A stretch of DNA of 58,547 bases, taken from assembly GCA_029212405.1 (NCBI GenBank), contig JARGNR010000036.1, positions 1 through 58,547 of the forward strand, written 5' to 3'. Under the pieces are notes generated by a model. It ran no database searches. It saw only the letters and a list, made by a program, of their open reading frames with translations, and was not told the DNA's origin. Made by a program: the position numbers and the translations under genes. Every line of letters starts with the position of its first letter. The stretch's first letter is position 1. The DNA is from Saprospiraceae bacterium (GTDB lineage Bacteria; Bacteroidota; Bacteroidia; Chitinophagales; Saprospiraceae). Of this stretch, positions 9,011 through 18,006 are shown piece by piece.

Positions 9011-10297
9011 TTAATTGCTGTGCTTTTCTACTGCTCCATTTTTCATTACAAAATCAATATTTTGAAGAAGGGTAATGTCGGTTAATGGGTTCCCTTTTAC
9101 AGCAACGATATCTGCTAATTTTCCTTTTGAAATAGACCCAAGGATATCAGAAATATTAAGTAAGTCGGCAGCATTCGAGGTAGCGGAGCATATGGCTTCC
9201 ATTTCGGGCATACCAGCTTCTACCATATATTCAAATTCTTTAGCATTGTCCCCATGTGGAGATACACCAGAGTCTGTACCAAACGCAATTTTTACCCCAT
9301 TTTTATAAGCCTTGCCAAACGTTTCTTGAATTTGAGGACCAACTTCTAAGGCCTTTGGAACAATAATCGCAGGAAAAAAACCTGGAATTTTTGCTTTCTC
9401 CACAACATATTTTCCTGCACTGATGGTGGGAACCAGATAGGTGCCATATTCTTTCATCAACTCCATCGTTTCTTCATCCATCAATGTACCATGTTCAATA
9501 CTAGAAATTCCCCCTTTAATTGCTCTTTGCATTCCTTCTACTCCATGGGCATGCGCCGCCGTAATCATTCCATAATCTTTGGCAGCGGCAACAACAGCCT
9601 GTACTTCTTCCAATGTAAATTGAGGACCCAAACCATCTTTTGCAACGCTTAAAACACCTCCTGTTGCGGTGATTTTTATACAATCCGCTCCATTTTTGTA
9701 CCGTTGACGAACAGCTTTATATGCATCTTCTACACTGTTGATGACTCCATCTTTTGGTCCTGGATTCCCTTTTAATTCATCTTTCACCCCATTGGTAGGA
9801 TCAGCATGTCCTCCCGTTGTGGCCAATGATTTTTCTGCAGTATATATTCTAGGACCTCTTATAAATCCTCGATTGATCGCGTCTCTTAGAGAAACATTGA
9901 CACCACTTCCGCCTAAGTCTCGCACGGTGGTAAATCCTGCTTCGAGCGTTCTGGAGCAATAAACAGTGGCTTTTAATGCGACATCTGCTTCATCCTCTCT
10001 AAATCGGTTTTCATATGTTTTAGGACCGGATTCATGTTCTATGTGCACATGCATATCCATAAAGCCAGGCATTACCGTCCTGTCCTTTAAGTCTATGGCT
10101 TGTGCGCCGGCCGGAACATCGGAATATCCTGCAAGTACATCCTTGATAATGTTATTTTCTATGATTATCGTTTGTTCGGATAGAGCTTCTTTACTATTCA
10201 CATCGATCAAAGTACCACAATGAATATAGGTCGTTTGTGCCTGGAGTGAGTAAAATAAGACAAGGCTGAAAAGTATAGAGAGCGAAGATATTTTCAT
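9011..10297 (-). CDS. Secreted metal-dependent amidohydrolase
   Basis: A member of the amidohydrolase superfamily closest to imidazolonepropionase-like and Xaa-Pro or Xaa-Arg dipeptidase enzymes. The 428-residue product has a signal peptide (ISSLSILFSLVLFYSLQAQ) and so probably acts in the periplasm or beyond. Metal-site residues are visible in order: HVH after PGFMDM, a candidate carboxylated Lys in CIKITATGG, His in TAAHAHG, His in SIEHGT and Asp in FGTDSG. The C-terminal ADIVAVKGNPL is the usual closing beta-sandwich. I start at the ATG at 10297 because it begins the signal peptide; an upstream frame extension lacks one. Dipeptide hydrolysis is a family-based guess. Confidence 0.87.
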   Translation of the reverse strand: MKISSLSILFSLVLFYSLQAQTTYIHCGTLIDVNSKEALSEQTIIIENNIIKDVLAGYSDVPAGAQAIDLKDRTVMPGFMDMHVHIEHESGPKTYENRFREDEADVALKATVYCSRTLEAGFTTVRDLGGSGVNVSLRDAINRGFIRGPRIYTAEKSLATTGGHADPTNGVKDELKGNPGPKDGVINSVEDAYKAVRQRYKNGADCIKITATGGVLSVAKDGLGPQFTLEEVQAVVAAAKDYGMITAAHAHGVEGMQRAIKGGISSIEHGTLMDEETMELMKEYGTYLVPTISAGKYVVEKAKIPGFFPAIIVPKALEVGPQIQETFGKAYKNGVKIAFGTDSGVSPHGDNAKEFEYMVEAGMPEMEAICSATSNAADLLNISDILGSISKGKLADIVAVKGNPLTDITLLQNIDFVMKNGAVEKHSN

Positions 10298-10459
10298 TTT
10301 ATTTTTTTTAGAGTGTGAAAAGTAACAAAAAATGTTCAGTGTCAAAAATTGGATGTCGAATGGAGGGGGAATAGTGCAAAACAAGGGCAATGTTTGGTGG
10401 TTATTCAAATAGAAAGCTTTTATTCTTACAATGTGTCACCTATAAAGTATATTTGTGGT

Positions 10460-10876
10460 ATGAAAGGAATAGCTGATCTGTTGGGAAGAATATTCTTAGG
10501 GATAATCTTTTTTTATGAGGTGTTGGATACGATGTTTTTTTATGATAACACAAAAGAAACAATGACAACCTATGGAATCACATGGGGACAAGATACATTT
10601 CTTATTGCTGCAATTATTTTGTTGGGATTAGGTGCTATCTTGGTAGTTATTGGATATTTCGCTAGAGTTGGAGCGGTATTTTTACTTCTATATTGGATTC
10701 CGTACACGGTTATTGTGTATTCATTTTGGAATGATCCCCCTGATTTGCAACGATTACACGCTTTGCAATTTATGCGCAATATTGCGGTTGCAGGTGGCTT
10801 ATTGTTATTATTGGCCAATGGATCTGGAAAGTACAGTGTTCGGAGATTGATTCATGTGATGCGATTACCACAATAA
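10460..10876 (+). CDS. DoxX-family membrane protein
   Basis: A 138-residue protein with four hydrophobic segments. LLGRIFLGIIFFYEVLD at the N-terminus is the typical DoxX opening, and ILLGLGAILVVIGYFARVGAVFLLLYWIP and FMRNIAVAGGLLLLLANG match the rest of the family. DoxX-like proteins are integral membrane proteins linked in some bacteria to redox or thiol stress, but the role here is unknown. I chose ATG 10460 because the DoxX alignment starts there. A longer frame upstream overlaps the divergent amidohydrolase leader and carries no recognisable sequence. It is divergently transcribed from the amidohydrolase. Confidence 0.85.
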   Translation: MKGIADLLGRIFLGIIFFYEVLDTMFFYDNTKETMTTYGITWGQDTFLIAAIILLGLGAILVVIGYFARVGAVFLLLYWIPYTVIVYSFWNDPPDLQRLHALQFMRNIAVAGGLLLLLANGSGKYSVRRLIHVMRLPQ

Positions 10877-11010
10877 TTTATAATATTACGTTAATTACTG
10901 AAAACCATTCTAGAAAAATCAAGCCCCATCGTTTAGGTAAAGGATTCTAAACAAATTTTATTTGGAAGGATCAAAAATTAAACTTTAAGTTATCTCATTA
11001 TTTTGCATTC

Positions 11011-13074
11011 ATGAATACAATCAGCCGGAAATTGGAATTGTTGTCTTACGGAGTCTTATTAAGTTTTTTGATAGGATGTGCAAGTACAGGAAGTCCTAGC
11101 GGTGGACCAAGAGATAGAACTCCTCCAGGTTTAGTTGTTGAAAAATCATCGCCAAATTTTTCGACCAATTTCACCCCTGAAAAAGTGGATTTGGTATTTG
11201 ATGAATGGATAGAATTGAAGAACCAAAAGAGAGAAATTTTAATCTCACCTCCCTTTTTTCGTAATCCCAAAATTACGAGTAGAGGTAAAAAAGTGACGGT
11301 TGAATTTCCTGAAGAAGAACCATTACGAGAAGATGCAACCTATACGATAAATTTTGGTAAAAGCATTGTAGATTTTACAGAAGGAAATGCGGCAGAAGGG
11401 TTTCGTTTTGTGTTTGCCACAGGGGATGTCATAGATAGCTTAGAGTTTTCTGGAGGTATTGTGGATGCAATAAAGGGTGAACCCGTAAAAGATATATTAG
11501 TCTTGCTGTATGATTTGGTTGGAGATTCCGTAGTCGTTCAAGAAAAGCCATTTTATTATGCAAGAACAGATGATGCGGGTCAGTTTAAGTTTCAAAACCT
11601 AAAAAACGATACCTTTAAATTGCTGGTTTTGGAAGATTTGAATTTTAATTATGTACTGGACCCAGAATTAGAGCAATTGGCCTTTCCTGATTCCTTATTT
11701 ATACTCAATGATAGTGCCTCATACAACCCACAACTGCGTTTATTTAAACCTGAACAAAGTCTCCGAATTCTTAATTCTAGCAGTCAGAAAGCTGGATTGA
11801 TTACTACTCAATTTAATAAAGAGGCAGAAAATGTCTCTTTTAGCTTTTTGTACCCTGGCGATTTTGAACCCTTAGTAGAACGAAGCAACGATACATTGTT
11901 TTTTTGGTATACAGAACTGTTAGATACGGTAGGGGTAATCTATGATTTAGATACCTTGGACTTTACCCTGAAACCCTTTGATTCCACTTTTTACGATCAG
12001 AAAGTGACCTTGCATACCTTCAATGCAGCAAAGACAATTTTGGCTCCTTTTGATAGTTTGCAACTTTCGTTTTCAGCCCCTATTGCATCGATAGATACAT
12101 CGTTAATCAAATTGTCCAATATCCCAGCCAAGGCTATAATAAAGAATGAGAATGATACCTTAAGTATCCTGTTTGATAGTACTAAAAATGTGCTTGTCTT
12201 AGATAGTAATGAAGTGCAATTGGATACATTGAATCAAGACTCGATTGTAGTAGAACAGGACTCCGTCTCATTTCCATTGGATTCTTTACCCACTCTAATC
12301 GAAACATCCGGAGTACTGCCAGATTCAATAGTGCTTGAGGACCTAGACGTATTCAAGGACAGCTTGAACATTGATTCTATCGGCGTATTGCAGGACTCAC
12401 TTGTTTTGGATAGTATGGCAAATGTATTGGATACGGTATTGGTTGAATATGATTTTACTTCAAGTTTTGGACTACGTCAATTATTTGTGCATTCCAATTG
12501 GAAGGAAAAATTTGAGTACAGACTAGAGTTGATGCCTGGTGCAATCACTGATATTTATGGTCGACAAAATGATACCCTATCTATCGAATTCAAAACTGCA
12601 GGTTTGGATGAGTTTGGCAATATAGCGATCAATCTTTCTGGGTTAGATTCTGCTCAACAGTATGTTATTTTACTCAAACTTAACAATGATGTGATTCGAA
12701 AAACGATTATTGGGGATTCTATTCCTCCAAAAATAGATTATCGTCGATTAAGAGTGAATACGTATTCGATTGAAATAATAAAAGATGATGATCAAAATGG
12801 AGAATGGACTACTGGGGATTATTGGTTGAAACGACAACCGGAGGAGTTGAAAACTATTACGTTGGAGAAGTTGAGAGAAAATTGGGATTTGGAAGCAAAC
12901 GTTTTTTGGAACGAAGAGGAGACAAATGCTGTAGATAGTACTGGAAGTGTTCAGGACAGTACTCTATTGGATCAACTGCAGCAAGGACTTAATAATCCAC
13001 CGGATAGGCCAAAGCCAAAGGGGACAAAAGGAAGTCCAAAGATAGTTCCGGACCCAAAAGGAAAAAATGATTAA
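11011..13074 (+). CDS. Large Ig-like-domain lipoprotein
   Basis: A 687-residue lipoprotein: the hydrophobic stretch SYGVLLSFLIGC supplies a lipobox with the acylated Cys near residue 23. It is followed by the conserved TGSPSGGPRDRTPP and an Ig-like (Big_5/SbsA-like) domain up to about residue 125, seen in FTPEKVDLVFDEWIEL and TYTINFGKSIVDF. A carboxypeptidase-regulatory-like beta-sandwich (DDAGQFKFQNL) follows. Around residues 385-490 lies an Asp/Ser-rich run of repeated DS(L/I/V) units. The tail is proline and lysine rich (PPDRPKPKGTKGSPK). This is a widespread Bacteroidota family of unknown role, probably on the outer membrane. It precedes lptB by 47 bases and may be co-transcribed with it. 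Confidence 0.8.
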   Translation: MNTISRKLELLSYGVLLSFLIGCASTGSPSGGPRDRTPPGLVVEKSSPNFSTNFTPEKVDLVFDEWIELKNQKREILISPPFFRNPKITSRGKKVTVEFPEEEPLREDATYTINFGKSIVDFTEGNAAEGFRFVFATGDVIDSLEFSGGIVDAIKGEPVKDILVLLYDLVGDSVVVQEKPFYYARTDDAGQFKFQNLKNDTFKLLVLEDLNFNYVLDPELEQLAFPDSLFILNDSASYNPQLRLFKPEQSLRILNSSSQKAGLITTQFNKEAENVSFSFLYPGDFEPLVERSNDTLFFWYTELLDTVGVIYDLDTLDFTLKPFDSTFYDQKVTLHTFNAAKTILAPFDSLQLSFSAPIASIDTSLIKLSNIPAKAIIKNENDTLSILFDSTKNVLVLDSNEVQLDTLNQDSIVVEQDSVSFPLDSLPTLIETSGVLPDSIVLEDLDVFKDSLNIDSIGVLQDSLVLDSMANVLDTVLVEYDFTSSFGLRQLFVHSNWKEKFEYRLELMPGAITDIYGRQNDTLSIEFKTAGLDEFGNIAINLSGLDSAQQYVILLKLNNDVIRKTIIGDSIPPKIDYRRLRVNTYSIEIIKDDDQNGEWTTGDYWLKRQPEELKTITLEKLRENWDLEANVFWNEEETNAVDSTGSVQDSTLLDQLQQGLNNPPDRPKPKGTKGSPKIVPDPKGKND

Positions 13075-13121
13075 GAGGAAGACTGATATTGAAATGCTAA
13101 ATTTATCTTAGATTTATCACT

Positions 13122-13865
13122 ATGAAATTAAGGGGAGAAAATCTTGTCAAAATATATGGAAACCGAAAGGTGGTCCAGTCAGTGAGTCTTGAAGTGAATC
13201 AAGGAGAGATTGTAGGTCTTCTTGGCCCCAATGGTGCTGGTAAAACCACTACATTTTATATGGTGGTAGGCTTTATAAAACCAAACGGGGGTAAGGTATT
13301 CTTAGATAATGAAGACATTACCAATCTGGCCATGTATAAAAGAGCCCAAAAAGGACTTGGGTACTTACCGCAAGAACCAAGTGTGTTTAGAAAATTGACA
13401 GTGGAAGACAATATTTCAGCAATTCTTGAGATGACAGACCTGTCAAAAAGTGAACAAAAAGACAAACTAGAATCTCTTATCGATGAGTTTGGCCTACATA
13501 AAGTGCGTAAAAATGTCGGAGATTCTTTGTCAGGAGGCGAACGAAGACGAACTGAAATTGCTCGTTCCTTGGCCTCCAGTCCTAAATTTATTTTACTCGA
13601 TGAGCCGTTCGCAGGGATAGATCCCATTGCTGTGGAGGACATTCAATCGATTGTAGAAAAACTAAAAGACAAAAATATAGGCATTTTGATTACGGATCAC
13701 AATGTGCAGGAAACTTTATCGATTACAGAACGAGCGTATTTGATGTTTGAAGGAAATATCTTGAAAACAGGGACAGCAGAAGAGTTGGCAGCAGATGAAA
13801 TGGTAAGAAAAGTATATCTGGGTAAAAACTTTGAATTGAGAAAGAAAGTGGCAAAAAGTGATTAG
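13122..13865 (+). CDS. lptB: LPS export ABC transporter ATPase LptB
   Basis: The cytoplasmic ATPase that drives lipopolysaccharide extraction by LptFGC. All ABC motifs are intact: Walker [11 protein letters not shown]-loop region [10 protein letters not shown], signature LSGGERRR, Walker [14 protein letters not shown] and switch His in [23 protein letters not shown] and the Walker B with FAGIDP are characteristic of LptB, as is the 247-residue length. In this window lptA, lptC, lptF and lptG are not adjacent. Instead two small membrane-associated genes follow, the first overlapping the lptB stop by eight bases, which implies translational coupling. Confidence 0.95.
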   Translation: MKLRGENLVKIYGNRKVVQSVSLEVNQGEIVGLLGPNGAGKTTTFYMVVGFIKPNGGKVFLDNEDITNLAMYKRAQKGLGYLPQEPSVFRKLTVEDNISAILEMTDLSKSEQKDKLESLIDEFGLHKVRKNVGDSLSGGERRRTEIARSLASSPKFILLDEPFAGIDPIAVEDIQSIVEKLKDKNIGILITDHNVQETLSITERAYLMFEGNILKTGTAEELAADEMVRKVYLGKNFELRKKVAKSD

Positions 13866-14118
13866 AGTAGGTCTATCGTTTATATTAATTGGCTTTATAC
13901 TGATTGTTGCAAGTTGTGATGAACCAGAGAGGACCATTATGACTTCAGCAGAACGAGAGATGGTCGATAGTCTATATGCTAAACGTGTACCCTATGCTCG
14001 GAAGGAAGCAGATTCCATATGTAATGCTACATATCAAATGATGTTTGATCACGCAGCAGACTCAATCAAGCAGGTATATATTGATGAAATCAAAGAAATT
14101 GTGGAAGGTGAAGGGTAG
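13858..14118 (+). CDS. Small lipoprotein overlapping lptB
   Basis: An 86-residue product with a GTG start that overlaps the end of lptB by eight bases. The N-terminus [15 protein letters not shown] is a lipoprotein signal (acylated Cys near residue 20). The rest is short, charged and probably helical ([18 protein letters not shown]). The GTG is the only plausible start in this frame that allows the complete lipid signal. No family is recognised. The coupling to lptB suggests co-expression and perhaps an envelope role, which is inference. Confidence 0.65.
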   Translation: MIRVGLSFILIGFILIVASCDEPERTIMTSAEREMVDSLYAKRVPYARKEADSICNATYQMMFDHAADSIKQVYIDEIKEIVEGEG

Positions 14119-14491
14119 CAAAACAAAAAAATGGTCCATTTATTATGTGATGTTAGCGTTCACGATCACGGGTATCATTAGTTTCTATGGTTTTGATCAA
14201 AAACAAGCGGATAAAGTGTCCGATCCAGAACCGACATCTCTGATCCCTCCATTGGTACAAAAGGAATTGGACAAGAAGCTGAATAGATACAAGCAAACGA
14301 TACTCAATAAGTGCAGAACTTTAGCCTATGAAAAAGCCGAGGCGTACATTGACAGTTTGGTATCTGAGGAACTTAAATTCCAGACTCGGGACACTATTAA
14401 ATTTCCATCTCAGCCTGTTCGCCCTATCTTGAATGCACCGATCATCTTAAATGACAGTACAGAAATTTCACCCATTCTTAAAAAGGATTAA
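14084..14491 (+). CDS. Small single-pass membrane protein
   Basis: A 135-residue product with one N-terminal hydrophobic segment (YYVMLAFTITGIISFYGF) after a basic leader, suggesting an inner-membrane anchor with the rest outside the cytoplasm. The central helical part (LDKKLNRYKQTILNKC, then AYEKAEAYIDSLVSEEL) loosely resembles the neighbouring lipoprotein in its spacing of a Cys and an AD/AE-S/A-I/Y pattern. The ATG at 14084 overlaps the preceding gene by 35 bases; a GTG at 14108 would overlap by 11. It is the third gene of a tight lptB-led run. No family is recognised. Confidence 0.55.
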   Translation: MKSKKLWKVKGSKTKKWSIYYVMLAFTITGIISFYGFDQKQADKVSDPEPTSLIPPLVQKELDKKLNRYKQTILNKCRTLAYEKAEAYIDSLVSEELKFQTRDTIKFPSQPVRPILNAPIILNDSTEISPILKKD

Positions 14492-14606
14492 TTGAATTCT
14501 GGTTTATGGCGACCAATTAATTTGCCAATGCTTTTAAGTTTATTATTTTGCACGACTACAGTTGAGATGGCTAACATCAGACTTTTATTATACTAAAATG
14601 TAACGC

Positions 14607-15104
14607 TTGTATTGGATAGACAAATTCATTGAAAAAATTGGGATTGCCGTTTCTTGGTTGAATGTCTTGCTCATTGCACTTATCTGTTTGGATGTTATCT
14701 TTCGTTATTTCTTTTCCTTTTCCAAGAATTGGATTATTGAGTTGGAATGGCACATGTTTGCAGTAATCTTTTTATTGGGAAGTGCCTATGCCCTACAGGT
14801 GGAGAAACATGTCAGAGTGGATGTGTTTTATCAGCGTTTTTCAAAGAAAACTCAAACGATTATCAACTTATTAGGTACAATAGTTTTTTTGATTCCATGG
14901 TGTTATTTGGTAATCCGCACTTCATCAAATTTTGTAAGTAATTCGTGGTATATCCGAGAAGGTAGTCCCCAACCGGGTGGTCTACCAGCTAGATATGTAA
15001 TCAAGGCCATGATTGTTATTGGCTTTGTATTACTGTTGATTCAAGGGATATCATTGATTCTCAAATATTTAAAAGAATTACAAAGCGGGAAATGGAGCTC
15101 ATAG
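14607..15104 (+). CDS. TRAP transporter small permease (DctQ family)
   Basis: The four-helix small membrane subunit of a tripartite ATP-independent periplasmic transporter, partner of the large permease that follows. At 165 residues it is of family size. GIAVSWLNVLLIALICLDVIFRYFF opens it, and ELEWHMFAVIFLLGSAYALQ is the conserved central signature, followed by HVRVDVFYQRFS. The start must be the TTG at 14607, because a stop codon lies six bases upstream in frame and the next ATG would remove the first helix. The gene overlaps the large permease by 13 bases. Substrate is unknown. Confidence 0.88.
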   Translation: MYWIDKFIEKIGIAVSWLNVLLIALICLDVIFRYFFSFSKNWIIELEWHMFAVIFLLGSAYALQVEKHVRVDVFYQRFSKKTQTIINLLGTIVFLIPWCYLVIRTSSNFVSNSWYIREGSPQPGGLPARYVIKAMIVIGFVLLLIQGISLILKYLKELQSGKWSS

Positions 15105-16387
15105 GAATCATCATGTTTTTGGTCATTTTTGTATTGATCCTTTTGGGATATCCAGTGGCTTTGACACTAGCGGGAGTGGCAACAATTTTTGGACTTGTGT
15201 TTGTGCCAGAGTTTTTAGATTTCTTGCCTCTACGGATAATGGGAGTCATGCAAAACTATGTACTCATTGCAGTTCCGTTGTTTATTTTTATGGGATTGAT
15301 GCTAGAAAAGTCAGGCTTAGCAGAATCTTTATTGGAAACTATGGCCAAGTTATTTGGTCAAGTTCGAGGAGGATTGGCAGTATCCGTGGTTATAGTTGGA
15401 GCCTTGTTGGCCGCTTCTACTGGAATTGTAGGTGCTACGGTCATTACGATGGGATTGATTAGTCTTCCTACAATGCTCAAACAAAAGTACAGCCCACAAT
15501 TAGCTACGGGGGTCATTGCATCTTCAGGAACATTGGGGCAGATCATACCGCCATCAATTGTATTAATTTTACTAGGAAGTGTATTGAATGTTTCGGTGGG
15601 AGATATGTTTTCAGCGGCTTTATTGCCGGGATTACTATTGGTAGGAATCTATATTGCATACATTTTGATTATTGCTCGATTATATCCTGAACTGGCCCCA
15701 CAGCCAGAAGTAAAGGAAGATGAAGAGGCAGATGAAAATATCGTATTTGAAGTAATTAAAGCTTTTTTGATGCCTTTGTTGCTCATTCTAGCAGTATTAG
15801 GATCGATATTCACTGGATTAGCTTCACCAACGGAAGCTGCAGCAGTGGGAGCATTGGGCTCAGTCTTATTGGCTATTCTGAATAAGAAATTTAAGTGGCA
15901 AGATTTGAAGGATGTTGCTCGGAATACAACGCATTTGACGAGTATGGTATTCTTGATATTATTGGGAGCTACTACGTTTGCTCTGGTATTTAAAGGATTA
16001 GGGGGAGATGATTATTTGACAAGATTAATCACTTCGGGAAATTTGAGCCCCATGGCCTTTTTGTTACTGGTGATGTTGGTGGTATTCATTGCAGGATTTT
16101 TTATTGATTTTATTGAGATTATTTTCATTATTGTTCCTGTTGTTGCTCCCATATTTATAGCAATGAAAATGGATTTGATTTGGATAGGAATTTTGTTGGC
16201 ATTGAATTTACAGACTTCATTCTTATCCCCACCATTTGGATTTGCATTGTTTTATTTAAAAGGAGTTGCGCCACCTGAGATTAAAACCTCGCAAATTTAC
16301 CGAGGCATTATTCCATTTTTGATTTTGCAGATATTGGTATTGTTGCTGGTCTTATTGTGGCCCGATTTTATCTATTTGTTGAATTAA
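15092..16387 (+). CDS. TRAP transporter large permease (DctM family)
   Basis: The channel-forming large subunit of a TRAP transporter that imports organic acids or similar solutes using the Na+ gradient, in the inner membrane. The 431 residues form about a dozen helices, with typical blocks LGYPVALTLAGVATIFG, PLFIFMGLMLEKSGLAESLL, GIVGATVITMGLISLPTML, SSGTLGQIIPPSIVLILLG and PTEAAAVGALGSVLLA. Its start overlaps the small permease by 13 bases, so the two are translated together. No periplasmic binding protein (DctP) gene lies in the operon or elsewhere in the window. Use of the sodium gradient would match the NhaD present nearby, but that is inference. Confidence 0.93.
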   Translation: MELIGIIMFLVIFVLILLGYPVALTLAGVATIFGLVFVPEFLDFLPLRIMGVMQNYVLIAVPLFIFMGLMLEKSGLAESLLETMAKLFGQVRGGLAVSVVIVGALLAASTGIVGATVITMGLISLPTMLKQKYSPQLATGVIASSGTLGQIIPPSIVLILLGSVLNVSVGDMFSAALLPGLLLVGIYIAYILIIARLYPELAPQPEVKEDEEADENIVFEVIKAFLMPLLLILAVLGSIFTGLASPTEAAAVGALGSVLLAILNKKFKWQDLKDVARNTTHLTSMVFLILLGATTFALVFKGLGGDDYLTRLITSGNLSPMAFLLLVMLVVFIAGFFIDFIEIIFIIVPVVAPIFIAMKMDLIWIGILLALNLQTSFLSPPFGFALFYLKGVAPPEIKTSQIYRGIIPFLILQILVLLLVLLWPDFIYLLN

Positions 16388-16447
16388 TTGACATGGATTG
16401 ATGTTTTGATTTTGTAGCGTCCGAAATACATAAAAACCAAAAATTAC

Positions 16448-17923
16448 ATGGGAAACCAATTTTCTAGATTTTCGATATATATTTTTCCCCTGTTATTTAT
16501 TTTCAGCAATGCACAAAGTTGCACTTCTCAACAAGAAAAGAAGGTAAATCTACAAACGGACCGACGTGTTGAAAAACCAAAAACAGAGACAAGTAAAAAA
16601 GCCTACAAATGGAGTTTAGAAGGGACTAGAGGTTATAGAGCTAATAGTGAAGGAAAATGGGTGCCATCTTCTCAATCAAGTATTTTGTATGATTCTGTTT
16701 CTAAATCTACGATAAGTATTGGTTACAGAGATTATTCTGATCTAGATAAAAACTATTCGACAAGGAATGAGACCAGACGTATAACGAATGGAAATGTGGA
16801 TGGCGAAATAACATCTTCTGTAGACGTTGGATTGGAAAGTTGGAATGGTCAAAAAGGGACAATCTTTATCTATAATGAAAAGGGGGATGTATACGAAGAA
16901 TATCAATATAGATATGATATGACGTCTGAAAAATGGCAATTTTACAATTTGATGCGAGATTCATTTGATCATCAAGGATTGAAAGTTCAGCGCTATTTTC
17001 TAAGTGATATTGATCCCGGGAATTATCCAGTTCAAAGAAGTAAGGTACAATTTATTTATGAGGACACCTTATTGGTAGAAACCATGAATATGGGGCAAAA
17101 AGGGGGGTTGGAAACAGAATGGGAATTGTCAAGAAAAGAGGTTTTTTCTTATGAAGATGGAGCATTAAAAAGCGAGCGACTCTATTTTTTTGATGAGAAA
17201 AAGAATATGTTTTATTTGTCTACAGAACGAATATGGGAAAGGAAAAAGACGGAAACAATAGACAATTTTGCAGAATTTGATATCAATGAAAAAAGCATTC
17301 ATAAGAATCAAACTGTTGAAGAATTTGATGCAGAAGGAGAATTAATTCGACTAACTAATTTTAATTGGGAAAATGATAGTCGTTCGTTTGTGTTTGATAA
17401 TGAAAAGCGTATAAGAAGAAGGAACGGTAAGATTTTGGAAGAACAAATGTATTATGAAGAACATGAAATTAAATCAACCAAGTTATTTACTTATGATGCT
17501 CAGCAACGACTTATTCGTATTGTTGAAAAAAATAAAATCAATAAAGAGAATGAATTGAAAGTTGCAAACACTATCGAATATGGCTATGAAGGAGAAAATA
17601 CCAAACACTCTTTTGTCGTAAATACGAATCAAAAAGGAGAGACAAAAAAGAAAAGGTTTATTGAATTTGATGAATTTGGTAATCCTACCAGCCAATATGC
17701 CAAAGTCAATAGCGTAGAACGTTTGATAGAAATTGAATATGATTCTACGATTCTTCTGGATGAAGTACAGGTTCCAGAAGGGTATACTGGATTTCAAACT
17801 AAGTTTGAAGGAGTGATTTGGGAATCTGAACATGCTCCTCTACAAAAAACAACATACAGATATAGAGATGGAAAAAAAGAATTGTATAAAAAGGTAGAGT
17901 ATATGTATGCAAAACTGAAATAA
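16448..17923 (+). CDS. Exported repeat protein, paralogue of the next gene
   Basis: A 491-residue exported protein. The N-terminus has a hydrophobic signal (FSIYIFPLLFIFSNAQSC) with a possible but weak lipobox. The mature part is a chain of short strand pairs with alternating aromatic and charged residues, such as EYQYRYDMTSEKWQFY, KVQFIYEDTLLVE and KLFTYDAQQRLIRI, reminiscent of YD-type or YwqK-like repeats though the family is not certain. The overall plan, including DSFDHQGLKVQ near the middle, matches the downstream neighbour (DSFDTRGILIQ), so the two are tandem duplicates. It begins 60 bases after the TRAP permease. Function is unknown. Confidence 0.6.
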   Translation: MGNQFSRFSIYIFPLLFIFSNAQSCTSQQEKKVNLQTDRRVEKPKTETSKKAYKWSLEGTRGYRANSEGKWVPSSQSSILYDSVSKSTISIGYRDYSDLDKNYSTRNETRRITNGNVDGEITSSVDVGLESWNGQKGTIFIYNEKGDVYEEYQYRYDMTSEKWQFYNLMRDSFDHQGLKVQRYFLSDIDPGNYPVQRSKVQFIYEDTLLVETMNMGQKGGLETEWELSRKEVFSYEDGALKSERLYFFDEKKNMFYLSTERIWERKKTETIDNFAEFDINEKSIHKNQTVEEFDAEGELIRLTNFNWENDSRSFVFDNEKRIRRRNGKILEEQMYYEEHEIKSTKLFTYDAQQRLIRIVEKNKINKENELKVANTIEYGYEGENTKHSFVVNTNQKGETKKKRFIEFDEFGNPTSQYAKVNSVERLIEIEYDSTILLDEVQVPEGYTGFQTKFEGVIWESEHAPLQKTTYRYRDGKKELYKKVEYMYAKLK

Positions 17924-18006
17924 ATACAGCATTTAGTTTACAACTATCAAAATGAAAAGATATTAAAGTAAAGATCTATTCATTACGAACTAAAATGATA
18001 TTACCA

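Noticed and set aside
10349-10459. N-terminal extension of the DoxX gene and the overlapping extension of the amidohydrolase frame
   Set aside because: Inner ATG starts match the family alignment and signal peptide; the extensions have neither.
14607-17923. Treating the 16448 gene as the missing TRAP binding protein
   Set aside because: It is a repeat-type exported protein without the DctP fold pattern.
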